Shown: positions 9,428-18,518 of the stretch, in pieces
How the letters are laid out: the number at the start of each line of letters is the position of its first letter
Position numbering within the stretch: the first letter of the stretch is position 1
Source of the DNA: Inquilinus sp. Marseille-Q2685
GTDB lineage: Bacteria > Pseudomonadota > Alphaproteobacteria > DSM-16000 > Inquilinaceae
Direction of reading: 5' to 3'
Assembly (NCBI RefSeq): GCF_916619195.1
Contig: NZ_CAKAKL010000001.1
Span: 868,001 to 932,000, forward strand
Length of the DNA stretch: 64,000 nt
Notes under the pieces: generated by a model
Seen by the model: only the letters and a program-made list of their open reading frames with translations
The model's database searches: none
What the model was told of the DNA's origin: nothing
Made by a program: the position numbers and the translations under genes

Positions 9428-10333
9428 ATGGTGACGAACGCCGCGTCCAAGGCACCGGGCCTGTCGGTCCAGGGGCTGGGATTCCTGGTCGCGACCAGCC
9501 TGATATGGGGCTTCAACTGGCCCCTGGTGAAGTACCTGGTGGCGGTGCTGCCGCCCTTCTCGGTGCGGGCGGCGAGCGGCCTGATCGGCACCGCCCTGGT
9601 GCTGGCGATCGCCCTGGCCCGGCGCGAATCCCTGATGCCGCCGCGCGGCCAATGGGGCCGGCTGTGCCTAGCGGCGTCGCTCAACGTCACCGCCTGGATG
9701 GCGCTGACCACCCTGTCGCTGCTGTGGCTGCGGGCGTCGGAGACGACGATCCTGGCCTACACCCCGCCGATCTGGGCCGGGCTTCTGGCCTGGCCGCTCC
9801 TGGGCGAGCGGCCGACGCCGGCCCGCGGCATCGGCCTGGTGCTCGGCCTGTCCGGCATCGTGCTGCTGGTGGCGCACGGCACGCCTGGCGAGGCCGATAT
9901 CGCCGCCAAGCTGCCCGGCGTCGCCTTCGCCCTGGCCGGGTCGATGCTGTTCGCGCTCGGCACCGTGCTGGCCAAGCGGGCGCCGGTGGCGATGCCGCCG
10001 ATGGCCCTGGTGGCTTGGCAGACCGGGCTCGGCCTGCTGCCGCTGCTGCTGTTCTGGCTGCTGTTCGAGCAGCCGGATTTCGCGGCGCTGGACGCCGGCC
10101 ACTGGCTGGCGCTGGTCTATGGCGGCGCCCTCGCCTTCGGCCTGGCCTATGTCGCCTGGTTCGCGGCCCTGCGCCGGCTGCCGGCCTCGGTCGCCACCAT
10201 CGGGGCGCTGGTGACGCCGGTGATCGGCGTGCTCGCCTCGGTGGCGCTGCTGGGCGACCCGTTCGGCCTGCGCGAGATCGGCGCCCTGGCCCTCACCCTC
10301 GGCGGCGTCGCGCTGGCCACCTTCGCCCGCTGA
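9428..10333 (+). CDS. EamA/DMT-family drug/metabolite exporter
   Basis: A 301-residue inner-membrane protein with ten predicted helices in two EamA repeats. The first repeat shows GFLVATSLIWGFNWPLVKY and the second has ALVYGGALAFGLAYVAWF. It follows the SDR gene by 11 bases. Members export metabolites or amino acids, and nothing in the sequence fixes the substrate. Confidence 0.88.
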   Translation: MVTNAASKAPGLSVQGLGFLVATSLIWGFNWPLVKYLVAVLPPFSVRAASGLIGTALVLAIALARRESLMPPRGQWGRLCLAASLNVTAWMALTTLSLLWLRASETTILAYTPPIWAGLLAWPLLGERPTPARGIGLVLGLSGIVLLVAHGTPGEADIAAKLPGVAFALAGSMLFALGTVLAKRAPVAMPPMALVAWQTGLGLLPLLLFWLLFEQPDFAALDAGHWLALVYGGALAFGLAYVAWFAALRRLPASVATIGALVTPVIGVLASVALLGDPFGLREIGALALTLGGVALATFAR

Positions 10334-10337
10334 CGCG

Positions 10338-10742
10338 CTATCTCCGGTCCGGCGCCGATCGCCGCGACAGGATCGCGGCCAGGGCGAGCCCGCCAATCAG
10401 GGAGACATGCTCGAGCGCGACCGTCATGTCGCAGAACGCATCCTCGCCCTCCTTGGCCCAGAACGGATGCGCCACCGGGATGGTCAGGAGGGTGAAGACC
10501 GCCAGCGCCCCCGCCGCCGGCCAGACGCAGCGGTTGGCGACGATCGCCAGCGAGGCGCCGAGCTGCAGCGCCAGCGTGGCCGCGTTCACCGCCCATCCGG
10601 GGGTGAGGCCGAAGCCTTCCATCACGGCCGCGCTGGCGCTGAAATCGACCAGCTTGGCCAGGCCGCTGGACCAGAAGACGAAGGTCAGCACCACCCGCGC
10701 CAGGACGGCGAAGGCGCGGGAGTCGAGGATCGCCGCGATCAT
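10338..10742 (-). CDS. DoxX-like membrane protein
   Basis: A 134-residue protein with four hydrophobic helices and the DoxX pattern FVFWSSGLAKLVDF in the first. Its ATG overlaps the stop of the upstream MFS gene by four bases (10739-10742), so the two are translationally coupled. It is likely part of the SoxR-controlled transcript. DoxX-family proteins are linked to quinone/thiol redox and oxidative stress, which suits this context. Confidence 0.85.
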   Translation of the reverse strand: MIAAILDSRAFAVLARVVLTFVFWSSGLAKLVDFSASAAVMEGFGLTPGWAVNAATLALQLGASLAIVANRCVWPAAGALAVFTLLTIPVAHPFWAKEGEDAFCDMTVALEHVSLIGGLALAAILSRRSAPDRR

Positions 10743-12214
10743 GCCCGCCCCGTCCGGCCGGTGAGGCGCACGACCTTCACCGCGACCGCAATCCCCAGCG
10801 CAGGGGCGGCGGCAAAGGCAGCGGCAAGCCAGAAGGCGGCGCTGGACGCCCCGGCGAGGCCGCCGGGCTCGGCGATGCCGGCGAGGTTGGCGACCATCCC
10901 GGCGCAGGCCGTGCCGAAGGCGATGGCGAAGAGCTGGACGGTCGTCATCCCGCCCGCCGCCAGGTCCTGTTCGGTGGCCGGGGCGCTCTGGTAGACGCGG
11001 GTGACGAGGCTGGGCCAGGCCAGGCCGATGCCGACGCCGATCAGCATCAGGCCGAGGCAGATCGGGGCCAGCAGCAACCAGTCGCCCGCCCCTTCGGCCG
11101 GCAGGACGGCGGCGAGCAGGACGAGGCCGGCCAGGGCGAGCGCCGGCCCGGCGATGACGAGGCGGTCGCCGCCGCGCTCCTGCCAGCGCGAGCTGAGGAA
11201 CGACGCCACCGTCCAGCCGATCGCCATCAGGGCGGCGAGATAGCCGGCCCCGAGCGGCGACTGGCCGTGCAGCTGCTGCAGCAGATACGGCACGAAGATC
11301 TCCGGCTGCATGCTCAGCATCAGCAGCGCGATCATCAGGTAGAGGGCGCCGAGCGGCGTGGCGGTGCCGAAGGACCGGCGGGGCAGCAGCCTTGCCCCGG
11401 CCCGCGCCTCGACCGCTGCGATCGCCGCGACCAGGGCGACGCCGACGGCGAGCCCGGCGATGATCCACGCCCTGTCCGAGGCCAGGCTGCCGGCCGAGAC
11501 GGCCAGCACCGCCGCGGTCAGGAGCACGAGCTGGAGCCGCGGCAGAGCGGACCGCTCGTTCCGGTCCGGGCTGGTGCGCGGCAGCGTGGCGGCGGCGAGG
11601 AGCGCGAAGCCGGCGGCGAAGGGCAGCAGCGACCAGAAGGCGGCGCGCCAGGCGCCGAGTTCGGCGAAGACGCCGCCGATCGCCGGACCGATCAGCGTCG
11701 CCACGCCGAACATGGCGGAGATCAGGCCGATGGCCCGGCCCCAGAGCCGCTCGGGCAGCACCACCCGCGTCAGCCCGTAGGCCAGCGCGTAGAGGAAGCC
11801 GCCGCCGAGCCCCTGCACGCTGCGGCCGGCCAGCATCACCGCCATGTCCGGCGCGAGCGAGCAGACCAGCGTGCCCAGGGCGAACAGCAGGGTGGCGACG
11901 ACATAGGCGCCGCGCGGGCCGGCGGTCTTCAGCAGCGTCGCGGTCAGGGCGGCGCCGAGGATCGACGTCACCACGAACAGCGTCGTGGCCCAGGCGTAGA
12001 AATCCAGCCCGCCGATATCGACCACCACGGTCGGCATCACCGTGGTCGCGATGTACATGTTGACGGCGTGCAGCGTGACGCCGCCGGCGAGGGCGAGCGC
12101 ATAGACGCCGTTCCTGCCGCGGACCAGATCGGCCCAGCCCGCCGGGGCTGCCACGGGAATGGGCCCGGCGCCGGCGGGTCCCGGCGACTCCGAATCGTCG
12201 ATATGGCTGCGCAA
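10739..12214 (-). CDS. MFS transporter in a SoxR-controlled operon
   Basis: A 491-residue major facilitator permease with about 14 helices; it carries GRSVQGLGGGFLYA (motif C-like region) and the antiporter-like IGPAIGGVFAELGAW. It probably expels redox-active compounds, the usual task of SoxR targets outside enteric bacteria. The start is TTG at 12214, preceded by AGAGGGAGC seven bases upstream. The in-frame GTG at 12253 is only three bases from the -10 hexamer and probably coincides with the transcription start, so it cannot be the real start. DoxX overlaps its stop codon. Confidence 0.88.
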   Translation of the reverse strand: MRSHIDDSESPGPAGAGPIPVAAPAGWADLVRGRNGVYALALAGGVTLHAVNMYIATTVMPTVVVDIGGLDFYAWATTLFVVTSILGAALTATLLKTAGPRGAYVVATLLFALGTLVCSLAPDMAVMLAGRSVQGLGGGFLYALAYGLTRVVLPERLWGRAIGLISAMFGVATLIGPAIGGVFAELGAWRAAFWSLLPFAAGFALLAAATLPRTSPDRNERSALPRLQLVLLTAAVLAVSAGSLASDRAWIIAGLAVGVALVAAIAAVEARAGARLLPRRSFGTATPLGALYLMIALLMLSMQPEIFVPYLLQQLHGQSPLGAGYLAALMAIGWTVASFLSSRWQERGGDRLVIAGPALALAGLVLLAAVLPAEGAGDWLLLAPICLGLMLIGVGIGLAWPSLVTRVYQSAPATEQDLAAGGMTTVQLFAIAFGTACAGMVANLAGIAEPGGLAGASSAAFWLAAAFAAAPALGIAVAVKVVRLTGRTGRA

Positions 12215-12255
12215 TGTCGGGCTCCCTCTGCGAATGCTGGTCGCGACCGACACGC

Positions 12256-12286
12256 CTTATAGGACCTCAACAATGATTGAGGTCAA
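12256..12286 (-). promoter_or_regulatory. SoxR-type promoter with sox box and 19-bp spacer
   Basis: Read on the minus strand, -35 TTGACC (12286-12281) and -10 TATAAG (12261-12256) are separated by exactly 19 bases, the overlong spacing that MerR-family activators correct by twisting DNA. The spacer contains the dyad CCTCAA-N6-TTGAGG, the same half-sites and gap as the enterobacterial sox box. It lies between the soxR stop and the MFS start, so SoxR is expected to activate the transporter operon. Confidence 0.88.
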
Positions 12287-12294
12287 TAGCCCGG

Positions 12295-12750
12295 CTACGG
12301 CTTCGGGATCAGCCGCCGCGGGCCCGCCCCCTCCCTGCCGAGCGCGTCCCCGGGGTTCCGCAGCGGGCATTCCTCGAGCGAGAGGCAGCCGCAGCCGATG
12401 CAGCTGGCGATCTGGTCGCGAAGCTGCATCAGGCTGACGATCCGCTCCTGCAGCATGTCCCGCCAGGCATCGGTGAAACGCTGCCAGTCACGGGCGTTCG
12501 GCACGTGGTCGTGCGGCAGGTCGGCGAGCGCGCCGCGGATGGTAGACAGCGGGATACCGGCTCGTTGCGCGATGCGGATGATGGCGATGCGGCGCAGCAC
12601 GGCGCGGTGGTAGCGGCGCTGGTTCCCCGGCGTCCGCCACCCTTCGATCAGCCCTTTCGCCTCGTAGAAATGGACGGTGGAGACCGCGATGCCGCTGCGC
12701 TTGGCGACGTCGCCGACGGCGAGGGTCCGCTTGATGTCGTCTTCGTCCAT
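12295..12750 (-). CDS. soxR: SoxR, redox-sensing MerR-family activator
   Basis: A 151-residue transcription factor. The N-terminal winged helix-turn-helix (AVGDVAKRSGIAVSTVHFYE, 11-30) is followed by a dimer helix and the four iron-sulfur ligands Cys 117, 120, 122 and 128 in the CxxCxCx5C pattern specific to SoxR. These hold a [2Fe-2S] cluster whose oxidation by redox-cycling drugs turns on transcription. The length matches the 154-residue E. coli protein. The ATG at 12750 is chosen because the family begins just before LAVGDVA. It is directly upstream of its likely target, on the same strand, with the sox box between them. Confidence 0.95.
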   Translation of the reverse strand: MDEDDIKRTLAVGDVAKRSGIAVSTVHFYEAKGLIEGWRTPGNQRRYHRAVLRRIAIIRIAQRAGIPLSTIRGALADLPHDHVPNARDWQRFTDAWRDMLQERIVSLMQLRDQIASCIGCGCLSLEECPLRNPGDALGREGAGPRRLIPKP

Positions 12751-12869
12751 TCCGCTTCCATTTCGACCGGGGCAAGGGTCATCGGCCGCACCGGCAGGTC
12801 CGCGCCGGCGACCGGCATCCCGCCGCGTGAATCCGAGGCTCAAGAAAATTCCGGAATAGGGCACGCCCC

Positions 12870-12954
12870 GGCATCGTCTCTCTCTCGGGGGGTGCGAGAG
12901 CTCCCTTCCACCACTGGACCCCTCAGCCCCGCCTCCTCCGGCGGGGTTCTTTTT
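12870..12954 (+). ncRNA. Candidate small RNA ending in an intrinsic terminator with an anti-SD loop
   Basis: A hairpin with arms CTCTCG and CGAGAG (12882-12887, 12895-12900) is followed by a perfect terminator stem CCCCGCC/GGCGGGG (12927-12946) with loop TCCTCC and a T-rich tail at 12947-12954. No plus-strand gene precedes it, so it ends some other transcript. The UCCUCC loop is complementary to Shine-Dalgarno sequences, a feature of several alphaproteobacterial sRNAs. The 5' end and promoter are not clear. Confidence 0.35.
12927..12954 (+). terminator. Intrinsic terminator, plus strand
   Basis: A 7-bp GC stem (CCCCGCC/GGCGGGG), 6-base loop and TTCTTTTT tail. The poly-T is only on the plus-strand side, so it does not serve the minus-strand VOC gene whose stop is at 12970. 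Confidence 0.8.
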
Positions 12955-12969
12955 GCCGGCCGGAAGCGT

Positions 12970-13458
12970 CTACCCGGGCGGCCCGGCGTTGCCGGCTTGC
13001 TGGAGCATCCGCCACCGGCTGAGAGACATGACCCCGAGCTCCGGGCGAGGCGGCTCCGGGAGGCTGGCGATGAACTCCAGCGAATGGCCGTCCGGATCAT
13101 CGAAGAAGACGCTGGCGGCCGGCATCCAGGAGAAGACGATCGGCTCCGCGGCGGGGAGGCCGAATGCCGGCCTCGGCTCGACACCGGCATCGCGGAGGGC
13201 CGGAATCGAGCGCTTCACGTCCTCCAGATCGACCTTGAAGGAGATGTGCAGCCGGAACCGCAGGGGCGACGAATGGATCGACCACAGCCCCAGCATGCTG
13301 CGTTCCCTGGCGCCGACCCAGAAGAACGCAGCATGGCGGTCGGGCACCCTGTGGGCCAATTCGAGCCCCAGCACATCCCGATAGAAGGCGATGGAGCGAT
13401 CGAGATCGCTGACGGTCAGATGCGTTTCGTAGAGTGACCGGATCGGAACGACCGCCAT
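12970..13458 (-). CDS. VOC/glyoxalase-fold protein
   Basis: A 162-residue protein with two beta-alpha-beta-beta-beta modules. ETHLTVSDLDRSIAFYRDVLG (from about residue 11) is the classic opening, and FFDDPDGHSLEFIA near the end holds the usual Glu metal ligand. Family members are glyoxalases, dioxygenases or fosfomycin-type resistance proteins, and the exact role is not visible. It starts 51 bases after the flavin reductase gene, same strand, so the two are probably co-transcribed. Confidence 0.85.
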   Translation of the reverse strand: MAVVPIRSLYETHLTVSDLDRSIAFYRDVLGLELAHRVPDRHAAFFWVGARERSMLGLWSIHSSPLRFRLHISFKVDLEDVKRSIPALRDAGVEPRPAFGLPAAEPIVFSWMPAASVFFDDPDGHSLEFIASLPEPPRPELGVMSLSRWRMLQQAGNAGPPG

Positions 13459-13509
13459 GGCCGCGTTCCTCTCGATCGGACGAACATCCCGGCTCGACAT
13501 CGGGCCCGC

Positions 13510-14085
13510 CTACGCCAGCGCCTCGGCATAGGGGGCGACGGCGCGGGCCTGGCGCAGCGTCGTGCCCCACCAGCGCAGCGCCTTCAGCATCACCGTCATG
13601 GCGGCGGTCGTCTGCTCCGGCTCGACCAGCCGGCCGGACGCGTCGAAGCGGCGCGGGGCGAAGGCCAGGCTGACGGTGTCGCGCAGCGTCACCGCATGCA
13701 GCTCGGCGAACACCAGGCGCAGCTGCTCCACTGCCCGCAAGCCGCCGGAGATGCCGCCATAGCAGACGAAGGCCACCGGCTTGGCCTGCCATTCGGCATA
13801 GGCGCAGTCGATCATGAACTTCAGCACCGCCGGATAGGCGTGGTTGTATTCCGGCGTCACCACGACGAAGCCGTCGGCCCGGTCGATGCGCTCGCGGAAG
13901 GCGGTGACGCCCTCCCCGTCCCGCCGGCCGCTCCAGTCCGGCAGGCCGAGCGTGCGCGGGTCGATCGGGTCGAGCGCGAAGCCGCCGGCCCGCTCGATCT
14001 CGCCGGCCGCCCAGCCGGCGACGGTGTCGCAGAACCGGCCGTCGCGGACGCTGCCGTAGATCAGGCCGATGCGCAGAGTGTCCAT
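13510..14085 (-). CDS. NADPH-dependent FMN reductase-family protein
   Basis: A 191-residue flavodoxin-fold protein. IGLIYGSVRDGRFCDTVAGW forms the FMN phosphate loop and VVTPEYNHAYPAVLK the isoalloxazine contact, both diagnostic. Members reduce flavins, quinones, chromate or azo dyes using NAD(P)H. It leads a two-gene unit with the VOC protein. A paired AGTTCAAG repeat lies just upstream. Confidence 0.88.
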   Translation of the reverse strand: MDTLRIGLIYGSVRDGRFCDTVAGWAAGEIERAGGFALDPIDPRTLGLPDWSGRRDGEGVTAFRERIDRADGFVVVTPEYNHAYPAVLKFMIDCAYAEWQAKPVAFVCYGGISGGLRAVEQLRLVFAELHAVTLRDTVSLAFAPRRFDASGRLVEPEQTTAAMTVMLKALRWWGTTLRQARAVAPYAEALA

Positions 14086-14123
14086 GATGCCTCTCGCTGA
14101 TGATGAGTCGAGGGCAACCTACA

Positions 14124-14147
14124 AGTTCAAGTCAGCTTTAGTTCAAG
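14124..14147 (-). promoter_or_regulatory. Direct-repeat regulatory site upstream of the flavin reductase
   Basis: AGTTCAAG occurs at 14124-14131 and 14140-14147, 16 bases apart, on the same face of the helix to within half a turn. On the minus strand the upstream copy supplies TTGAAC, a fair -35 hexamer; the -10 at 17-bp spacing is weak, so an activator may be needed. The regulator is unknown. Confidence 0.35.
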
Positions 14148-14167
14148 CGATTTCCGTGCGGACGGAC

Positions 14168-14752
<585 letters not shown>

Positions 14753-14785
14753 GGCAACAGGATCCCAAATGGCGAGGCGTGCTGA

Positions 14786-14829
14786 TTTATACCCGGGCAA
14801 AATATCTTGCGTCAATATCACCCGGGCAA
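14786..14829 (-). promoter_or_regulatory. Promoter with paired ACCCGGGCAA operator sites
   Basis: On the minus strand -35 TTGACG (14815-14810) and -10 TATAAA (14791-14786) are 18 bases apart. Two copies of ACCCGGGCAA lie at 14791-14800 and 14820-14829, 29 bases apart, one abutting the -10 and one upstream of the -35. They sit between DUF2239 and the divergent GIY-YIG gene and could control both. The binding protein is unknown. Confidence 0.5.
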
Positions 14830-14862
14830 TAATCTCGCGCCGCCACGGAACGGGATCGACCG

Positions 14863-15198
14863 ATGAAGCGCGAGGACAGGAAGGCGGCCGTCGCCGCCTG
14901 GAAGGAGCAGAAGGTGTCCGTCGGGATCTATGCGGTGCGCTGCGTCGCGTCGGGCGAGACCTGGGTCGGGCGCAGCCCCAACCTGGCCACCGCGCGAAAC
15001 CGCGTCTGGTTCATGCTGCGCTTCGGCAGCCACTCGCATCCCGGCCTGCAGCAGGCGTGGCGCGCCCATGGCGAAGGCACCTTCACCTTCGAGGTGGTCG
15101 AGACCCTGTCCGACGAGGACGCCACCCATTTCCGCGACAAGCGCCTGAAGCAGCGGCTGGAGCACTGGCAGGCAGCGCTGGGGGCCGAGGCGATCTGA
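14863..15198 (+). CDS. Small GIY-YIG-fold protein
   Basis: A 111-residue protein. SVGIYAVRCVASGETWVGRSPNL carries the GIY strand and the WVG equivalent of YIG, and NRVWFMLRFGSHSHPGLQQ follows where the catalytic arginine region lies; FTFEVVETL is the usual next strand. Stand-alone proteins like this are common but their role, in DNA repair or other nucleic-acid work, is not settled. It diverges from DUF2239 with shared operators between. Its stop is five bases from the end of the convergent oxidoreductase gene. Confidence 0.75.
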   Translation: MKREDRKAAVAAWKEQKVSVGIYAVRCVASGETWVGRSPNLATARNRVWFMLRFGSHSHPGLQQAWRAHGEGTFTFEVVETLSDEDATHFRDKRLKQRLEHWQAALGAEAI

Positions 15199-15202
15199 GG
15201 GC

Positions 15203-17647
15203 CTACCCCTTCACCCGCTCCATCCGTGGGTCGTAGAGCGGCTCCAGATGCACGCGGCACGGCACGCGCTCGGTCGCGACCTCCAGCTCGTAGCGGCTGG
15301 CCAGCAGCGCCTCGCGGTCCAGCCCGGCCGAGTCGCGGACGTAGCCGAGGCCGATCGGCTTGCCGAGGGTGTGGCCGAAGCCGCCGCTGGACAGCCAGCC
15401 GACAGGATTGCCGTCGCGCAGGATGGTCTCGCGCCCCAGCAGCACCACCCCCGGGTCGTCGACCGTGAAGGTGGCGAGGATCTTCCTGAGCCGCTGCCCG
15501 CGCTGCGCCTCCAGCGCCTCCCGCCCCTGGAACGGGATGCTCGATTTCAGCTTCACCGCCCAGCCGAGGCCCGCCTCCAGCGGCGTGTGGTCCGGCCCGA
15601 TATCGCTGCCCCAGGCGCGGTAGCCCTTCTCCAGCCGCAGCGTCTCGATCGCGCGGTAGCCGGCATTGGCGATGCCGTGCGCCGCCCCCGCCGCCATCAC
15701 CGCCTCATAGACCCCGACCGCGAATTCGGTCGGGACGTGCAGTTCCCATCCCAGCTCGCCGACATAGGTGATGCGCAACGCCAGCACCGGGGCGCCGGCC
15801 ACCGCGATCCGCCGCACCCGGCCGAAGGGGAAGCCGGCGTTCGAGACGTCGTCGCGGGTCAGCGCCTGCAGCACGTCCCGCGCCCTTGGCCCCATCAGGC
15901 TGAGCACGCTGTAGGCCGAGGTGACGTCGACCAGATGCGCGTCGGCGCCGGCCGGGATGTTGCGCTCGATCCAGTCGAAGTCGTGGGTGGCGAAGCCGGT
16001 GCCGGTGGTGATGTGGTAGCGGTCCTGGGCCAGTCGGGCGACGGTGAGGTCGCATTCGATGCCGCCCCGGGCGTTCAGCATCTGGGTGTAGGTCAGCGCG
16101 CCCGGCGGCCGCGACACGTCGTTGGCGCAGATCCAGGACAGCGCCGCCTCGGCATCCCGGCCGACCAGCTGGAACTTGGCGAAGGACGACTGGTCGAAGA
16201 CGGCGACGGCCTCCCGCACGGCCCGGTGCTCGCGCGCCACCGCCGCGAACCAGCTCGGCCGGCCGAAGCCCGGGATCTCCTCCGCCGCCTCGCCCGCCGC
16301 CGCGAACCAGTTCGGCCGCTCCCAGCCCAGCTTCTCGCCGAAGCAAGCGCCCTGGGCCTTGAGGCGGTCGTAGAGCGGCGACCGGCGCAGCGGCCGGGCG
16401 CTGGCATGCTCCTCATTCGGCCAGGCGATGCTGTAGTGCTTGCCGTACAGCTCCAGCGTCCGCTTCCGCACCCAGTTGACATCAGCCTGGGCCCGGCCGA
16501 AGCGGCGGATGTCGACCGGCCAAAGGTCGTAGGGCGGCTCGCCGCCCGCGATCCATTCCGCCAGCGCCTTGCCGGCGCCGCCGCCCGAGGCGATGCCGAA
16601 GGCATTGAAGCCCGCGCCGACATAGAAGCCGCGCAGCTCCGGCGCCTCGCCGAGGATGAAGTTGCCGTCCGGCGTGAAGCTCTCCGGCCCGGCGATCAGC
16701 TCCTTTACCCCCGCCGTCTCCAGCGCCGGCACGCGGCCCATCGCCAGTTCGACGATCTGCTGGAAATGATCCCAGTTCGGCTGCAGCAGCTGGAAGTTGA
16801 AGCCCTCCGGGATGCCGTCGACGGCCCAGGCGATCGGATTCGGCTCATAGCCGCCCATCACGAGGCCGCCGACCTCCTCCTTCCAGTAGGTCAGCCGGTC
16901 CGGGTCGCGCAGGGTCGGCAGGGTGCGGGTCACGCCCTCGATCGGCTCGGTCACCATGTACTGGTGCTCGACCGACACCAGCGGCACGTTGACCCCGACC
17001 TTGCGGCCGAGCTCGCGCGCCCATTGCCCGGCGCAGTTCACCGCGGCCTCGCAGGCGATGCGGCCGCGGCTGGTGACGACCGCCGCCACCCGCCCGTCCC
17101 TGGTCTCGATGCCGGTGACCTCGGTGTCCTCCCAGATCGCGGCGCCGGCCATGCGCGCGCCCTTGGCCAGGGACTGGGTGATGTCGGACGGGTTGGCCTG
17201 GCCGTCGGTCGGCAGGAAGGCGGCGCCGACCAGGTCGTCGATCCGCATCAGCGGCCACAGATCCTGTGCTTCCCGGGGCGACAGCAGGTGCATCTCGAGC
17301 CCAAAGCTGCGGGCCGTGGTGGCCTGGCGCTTCAGCTCGGTCCAACGCGCCTCGGTGCAGGCCAGGCGCAGGCCCCCGTTCATCTTCCAGCCGGTGGCCA
17401 GGCCGGTCTCGCGCTCCAGCTCGGTGTAAAGCCGCACGGAATGGCCCAGCAGCTGGGTGATGCTGGCGCTGGAGCGCAGCTGCCCGACCAGACCGGCGGC
17501 GTGGAAGGTGGAGCCGGAGGTCAGCTTGTGCCGCTCGATCACCACCGTGTCCGCCCAGCCCAGCCGGGCCAGGTGATAGGCGGTCGAGACGCCGACGATG
17601 CCGCCGCCGATGACCACGGCGCGGGCCTGGGTGGGAAAGGCGGTCAT
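15203..17647 (-). CDS. FAD-dependent oxidoreductase fused to a GcvT folate domain (dimethylglycine/sarcosine dehydrogenase-like)
   Basis: An 814-residue two-part enzyme. Residues 1-400 are a DAO-type FAD domain: VVIGGGIVGVSTAYHLARLG near 11-30 and SGSTFHAAGL, where the His position is that of the covalent flavin link in dimethylglycine dehydrogenase. The second half is a tetrahydrofolate-binding aminomethyltransferase domain (GARDVLQALTRDDVSN, then GELGWELHVP) with a GcvT C-terminal barrel. Such enzymes demethylate N-methyl amines and pass the one-carbon unit to folate. It begins seven bases after the kinase-like gene and shares a locus with a DeoR regulator. Which methylamine it uses is unknown. 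Confidence 0.88.
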   Translation of the reverse strand: MTAFPTQARAVVIGGGIVGVSTAYHLARLGWADTVVIERHKLTSGSTFHAAGLVGQLRSSASITQLLGHSVRLYTELERETGLATGWKMNGGLRLACTEARWTELKRQATTARSFGLEMHLLSPREAQDLWPLMRIDDLVGAAFLPTDGQANPSDITQSLAKGARMAGAAIWEDTEVTGIETRDGRVAAVVTSRGRIACEAAVNCAGQWARELGRKVGVNVPLVSVEHQYMVTEPIEGVTRTLPTLRDPDRLTYWKEEVGGLVMGGYEPNPIAWAVDGIPEGFNFQLLQPNWDHFQQIVELAMGRVPALETAGVKELIAGPESFTPDGNFILGEAPELRGFYVGAGFNAFGIASGGGAGKALAEWIAGGEPPYDLWPVDIRRFGRAQADVNWVRKRTLELYGKHYSIAWPNEEHASARPLRRSPLYDRLKAQGACFGEKLGWERPNWFAAAGEAAEEIPGFGRPSWFAAVAREHRAVREAVAVFDQSSFAKFQLVGRDAEAALSWICANDVSRPPGALTYTQMLNARGGIECDLTVARLAQDRYHITTGTGFATHDFDWIERNIPAGADAHLVDVTSAYSVLSLMGPRARDVLQALTRDDVSNAGFPFGRVRRIAVAGAPVLALRITYVGELGWELHVPTEFAVGVYEAVMAAGAAHGIANAGYRAIETLRLEKGYRAWGSDIGPDHTPLEAGLGWAVKLKSSIPFQGREALEAQRGQRLRKILATFTVDDPGVVLLGRETILRDGNPVGWLSSGGFGHTLGKPIGLGYVRDSAGLDREALLASRYELEVATERVPCRVHLEPLYDPRMERVKG

Positions 17648-17654
17648 GACGCTC

Positions 17655-18518
17655 TCACATCCTCTGGAAATCGTCCCAGGCGCCCTCGAAGCGCCGCAGG
17701 TTCTCGCCGGTGTAGGCGGCGTAGTCGAAGTCCAGCGTCGAGTGGATCTCCGACACCATGCTCCACATCGCCTCGCGTAGCAGCGACGCCGCCTTCATCG
17801 CGGCGTAGCGCCGGCGCAGATCGGGCGAGGCCGGGGCGCCGAAATAGGCCTCCAGCATCGCCGCCTCCTCCGCCGCCGGGAAGCCGTTGTTCGAGGCCAG
17901 GCCGCCGAGGTCGAAGAGCGGGCTGTTGAAGCCGGCATAGTCCCAGTCGACCAGCCAGAGCCGCCGACCGTCGTCGATGAAGTTCGCGGCCAGCAGGTCG
18001 TTGTGGCCCAGCACCAGCTCGACCGGCCCGACCGCCGCCTCCAGCCGCGCGGCGCGGTCGAGCAGCCCGGCCAGCTCCGCCGCCGGACGGCGCCCGTCCA
18101 GCGCATGGACATAGTCGCGCAGTACGTGGAAGACCCAGAAGGCCAGGACCGGGCCGCGCAGATGGGCCGGCATGTCGCGATGCACGCGCCGCACCAGCGC
18201 CAGCACCCGCGGCGCCTGCTGCCGCACCCGCTCGGGCGTCAGCGTCTCGCCCTCGACGAAGCGGGTCACCAGGATGCCCGGCTCCGCGTGCTCGACCGCG
18301 GGCGAAATACCGGCATCCGCGGCGGCGCGGCTGGCCGCCAGCTCGTTGAAGCGCAGGATGTGGTGATGCGGGATGTCGGCGCCCAGCCGCACGACATGGA
18401 TCCCGGCGGCATCGTCGCCCCGGTAGTTGCGGTGGGTCAGCCCGCCGGTCAGGGGGGCGACGGTGACGCGCCCGCTCCAGCAGCCCAGCCCGGCGATGAT
18501 ATCCGACGCCTCCGGCAT
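17655..18518 (-). CDS. Choline/aminoglycoside kinase-family phosphotransferase
   Basis: A 287-residue kinase-fold protein. The catalytic loop LVLGHNDLLAANFIDD and the metal-binding LVDWDYAG are intact, as is the N-lobe LTGGLTHRNYR. The pattern is nearest to choline/ethanolamine kinases (LicA/APH fold). The ATG at 18518 has AGGGAGGCGGG in front. It is the first gene of a tight pair with the folate-linked oxidoreductase, so a methylated amino alcohol or a related amine is a reasonable substrate. A resistance role is possible but less likely from this context. Confidence 0.82.
   Translation of the reverse strand: MPEASDIIAGLGCWSGRVTVAPLTGGLTHRNYRGDDAAGIHVVRLGADIPHHHILRFNELAASRAAADAGISPAVEHAEPGILVTRFVEGETLTPERVRQQAPRVLALVRRVHRDMPAHLRGPVLAFWVFHVLRDYVHALDGRRPAAELAGLLDRAARLEAAVGPVELVLGHNDLLAANFIDDGRRLWLVDWDYAGFNSPLFDLGGLASNNGFPAAEEAAMLEAYFGAPASPDLRRRYAAMKAASLLREAMWSMVSEIHSTLDFDYAAYTGENLRRFEGAWDDFQRM

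Noticed and set aside
12253..12253. GTG at 12253 as the start of the SoxR-controlled MFS gene
   Set aside because: It lies three bases from the -10 hexamer, at or before the transcription start, and has no ribosome site; TTG at 12214 behind AGAGGGAGC fits better.
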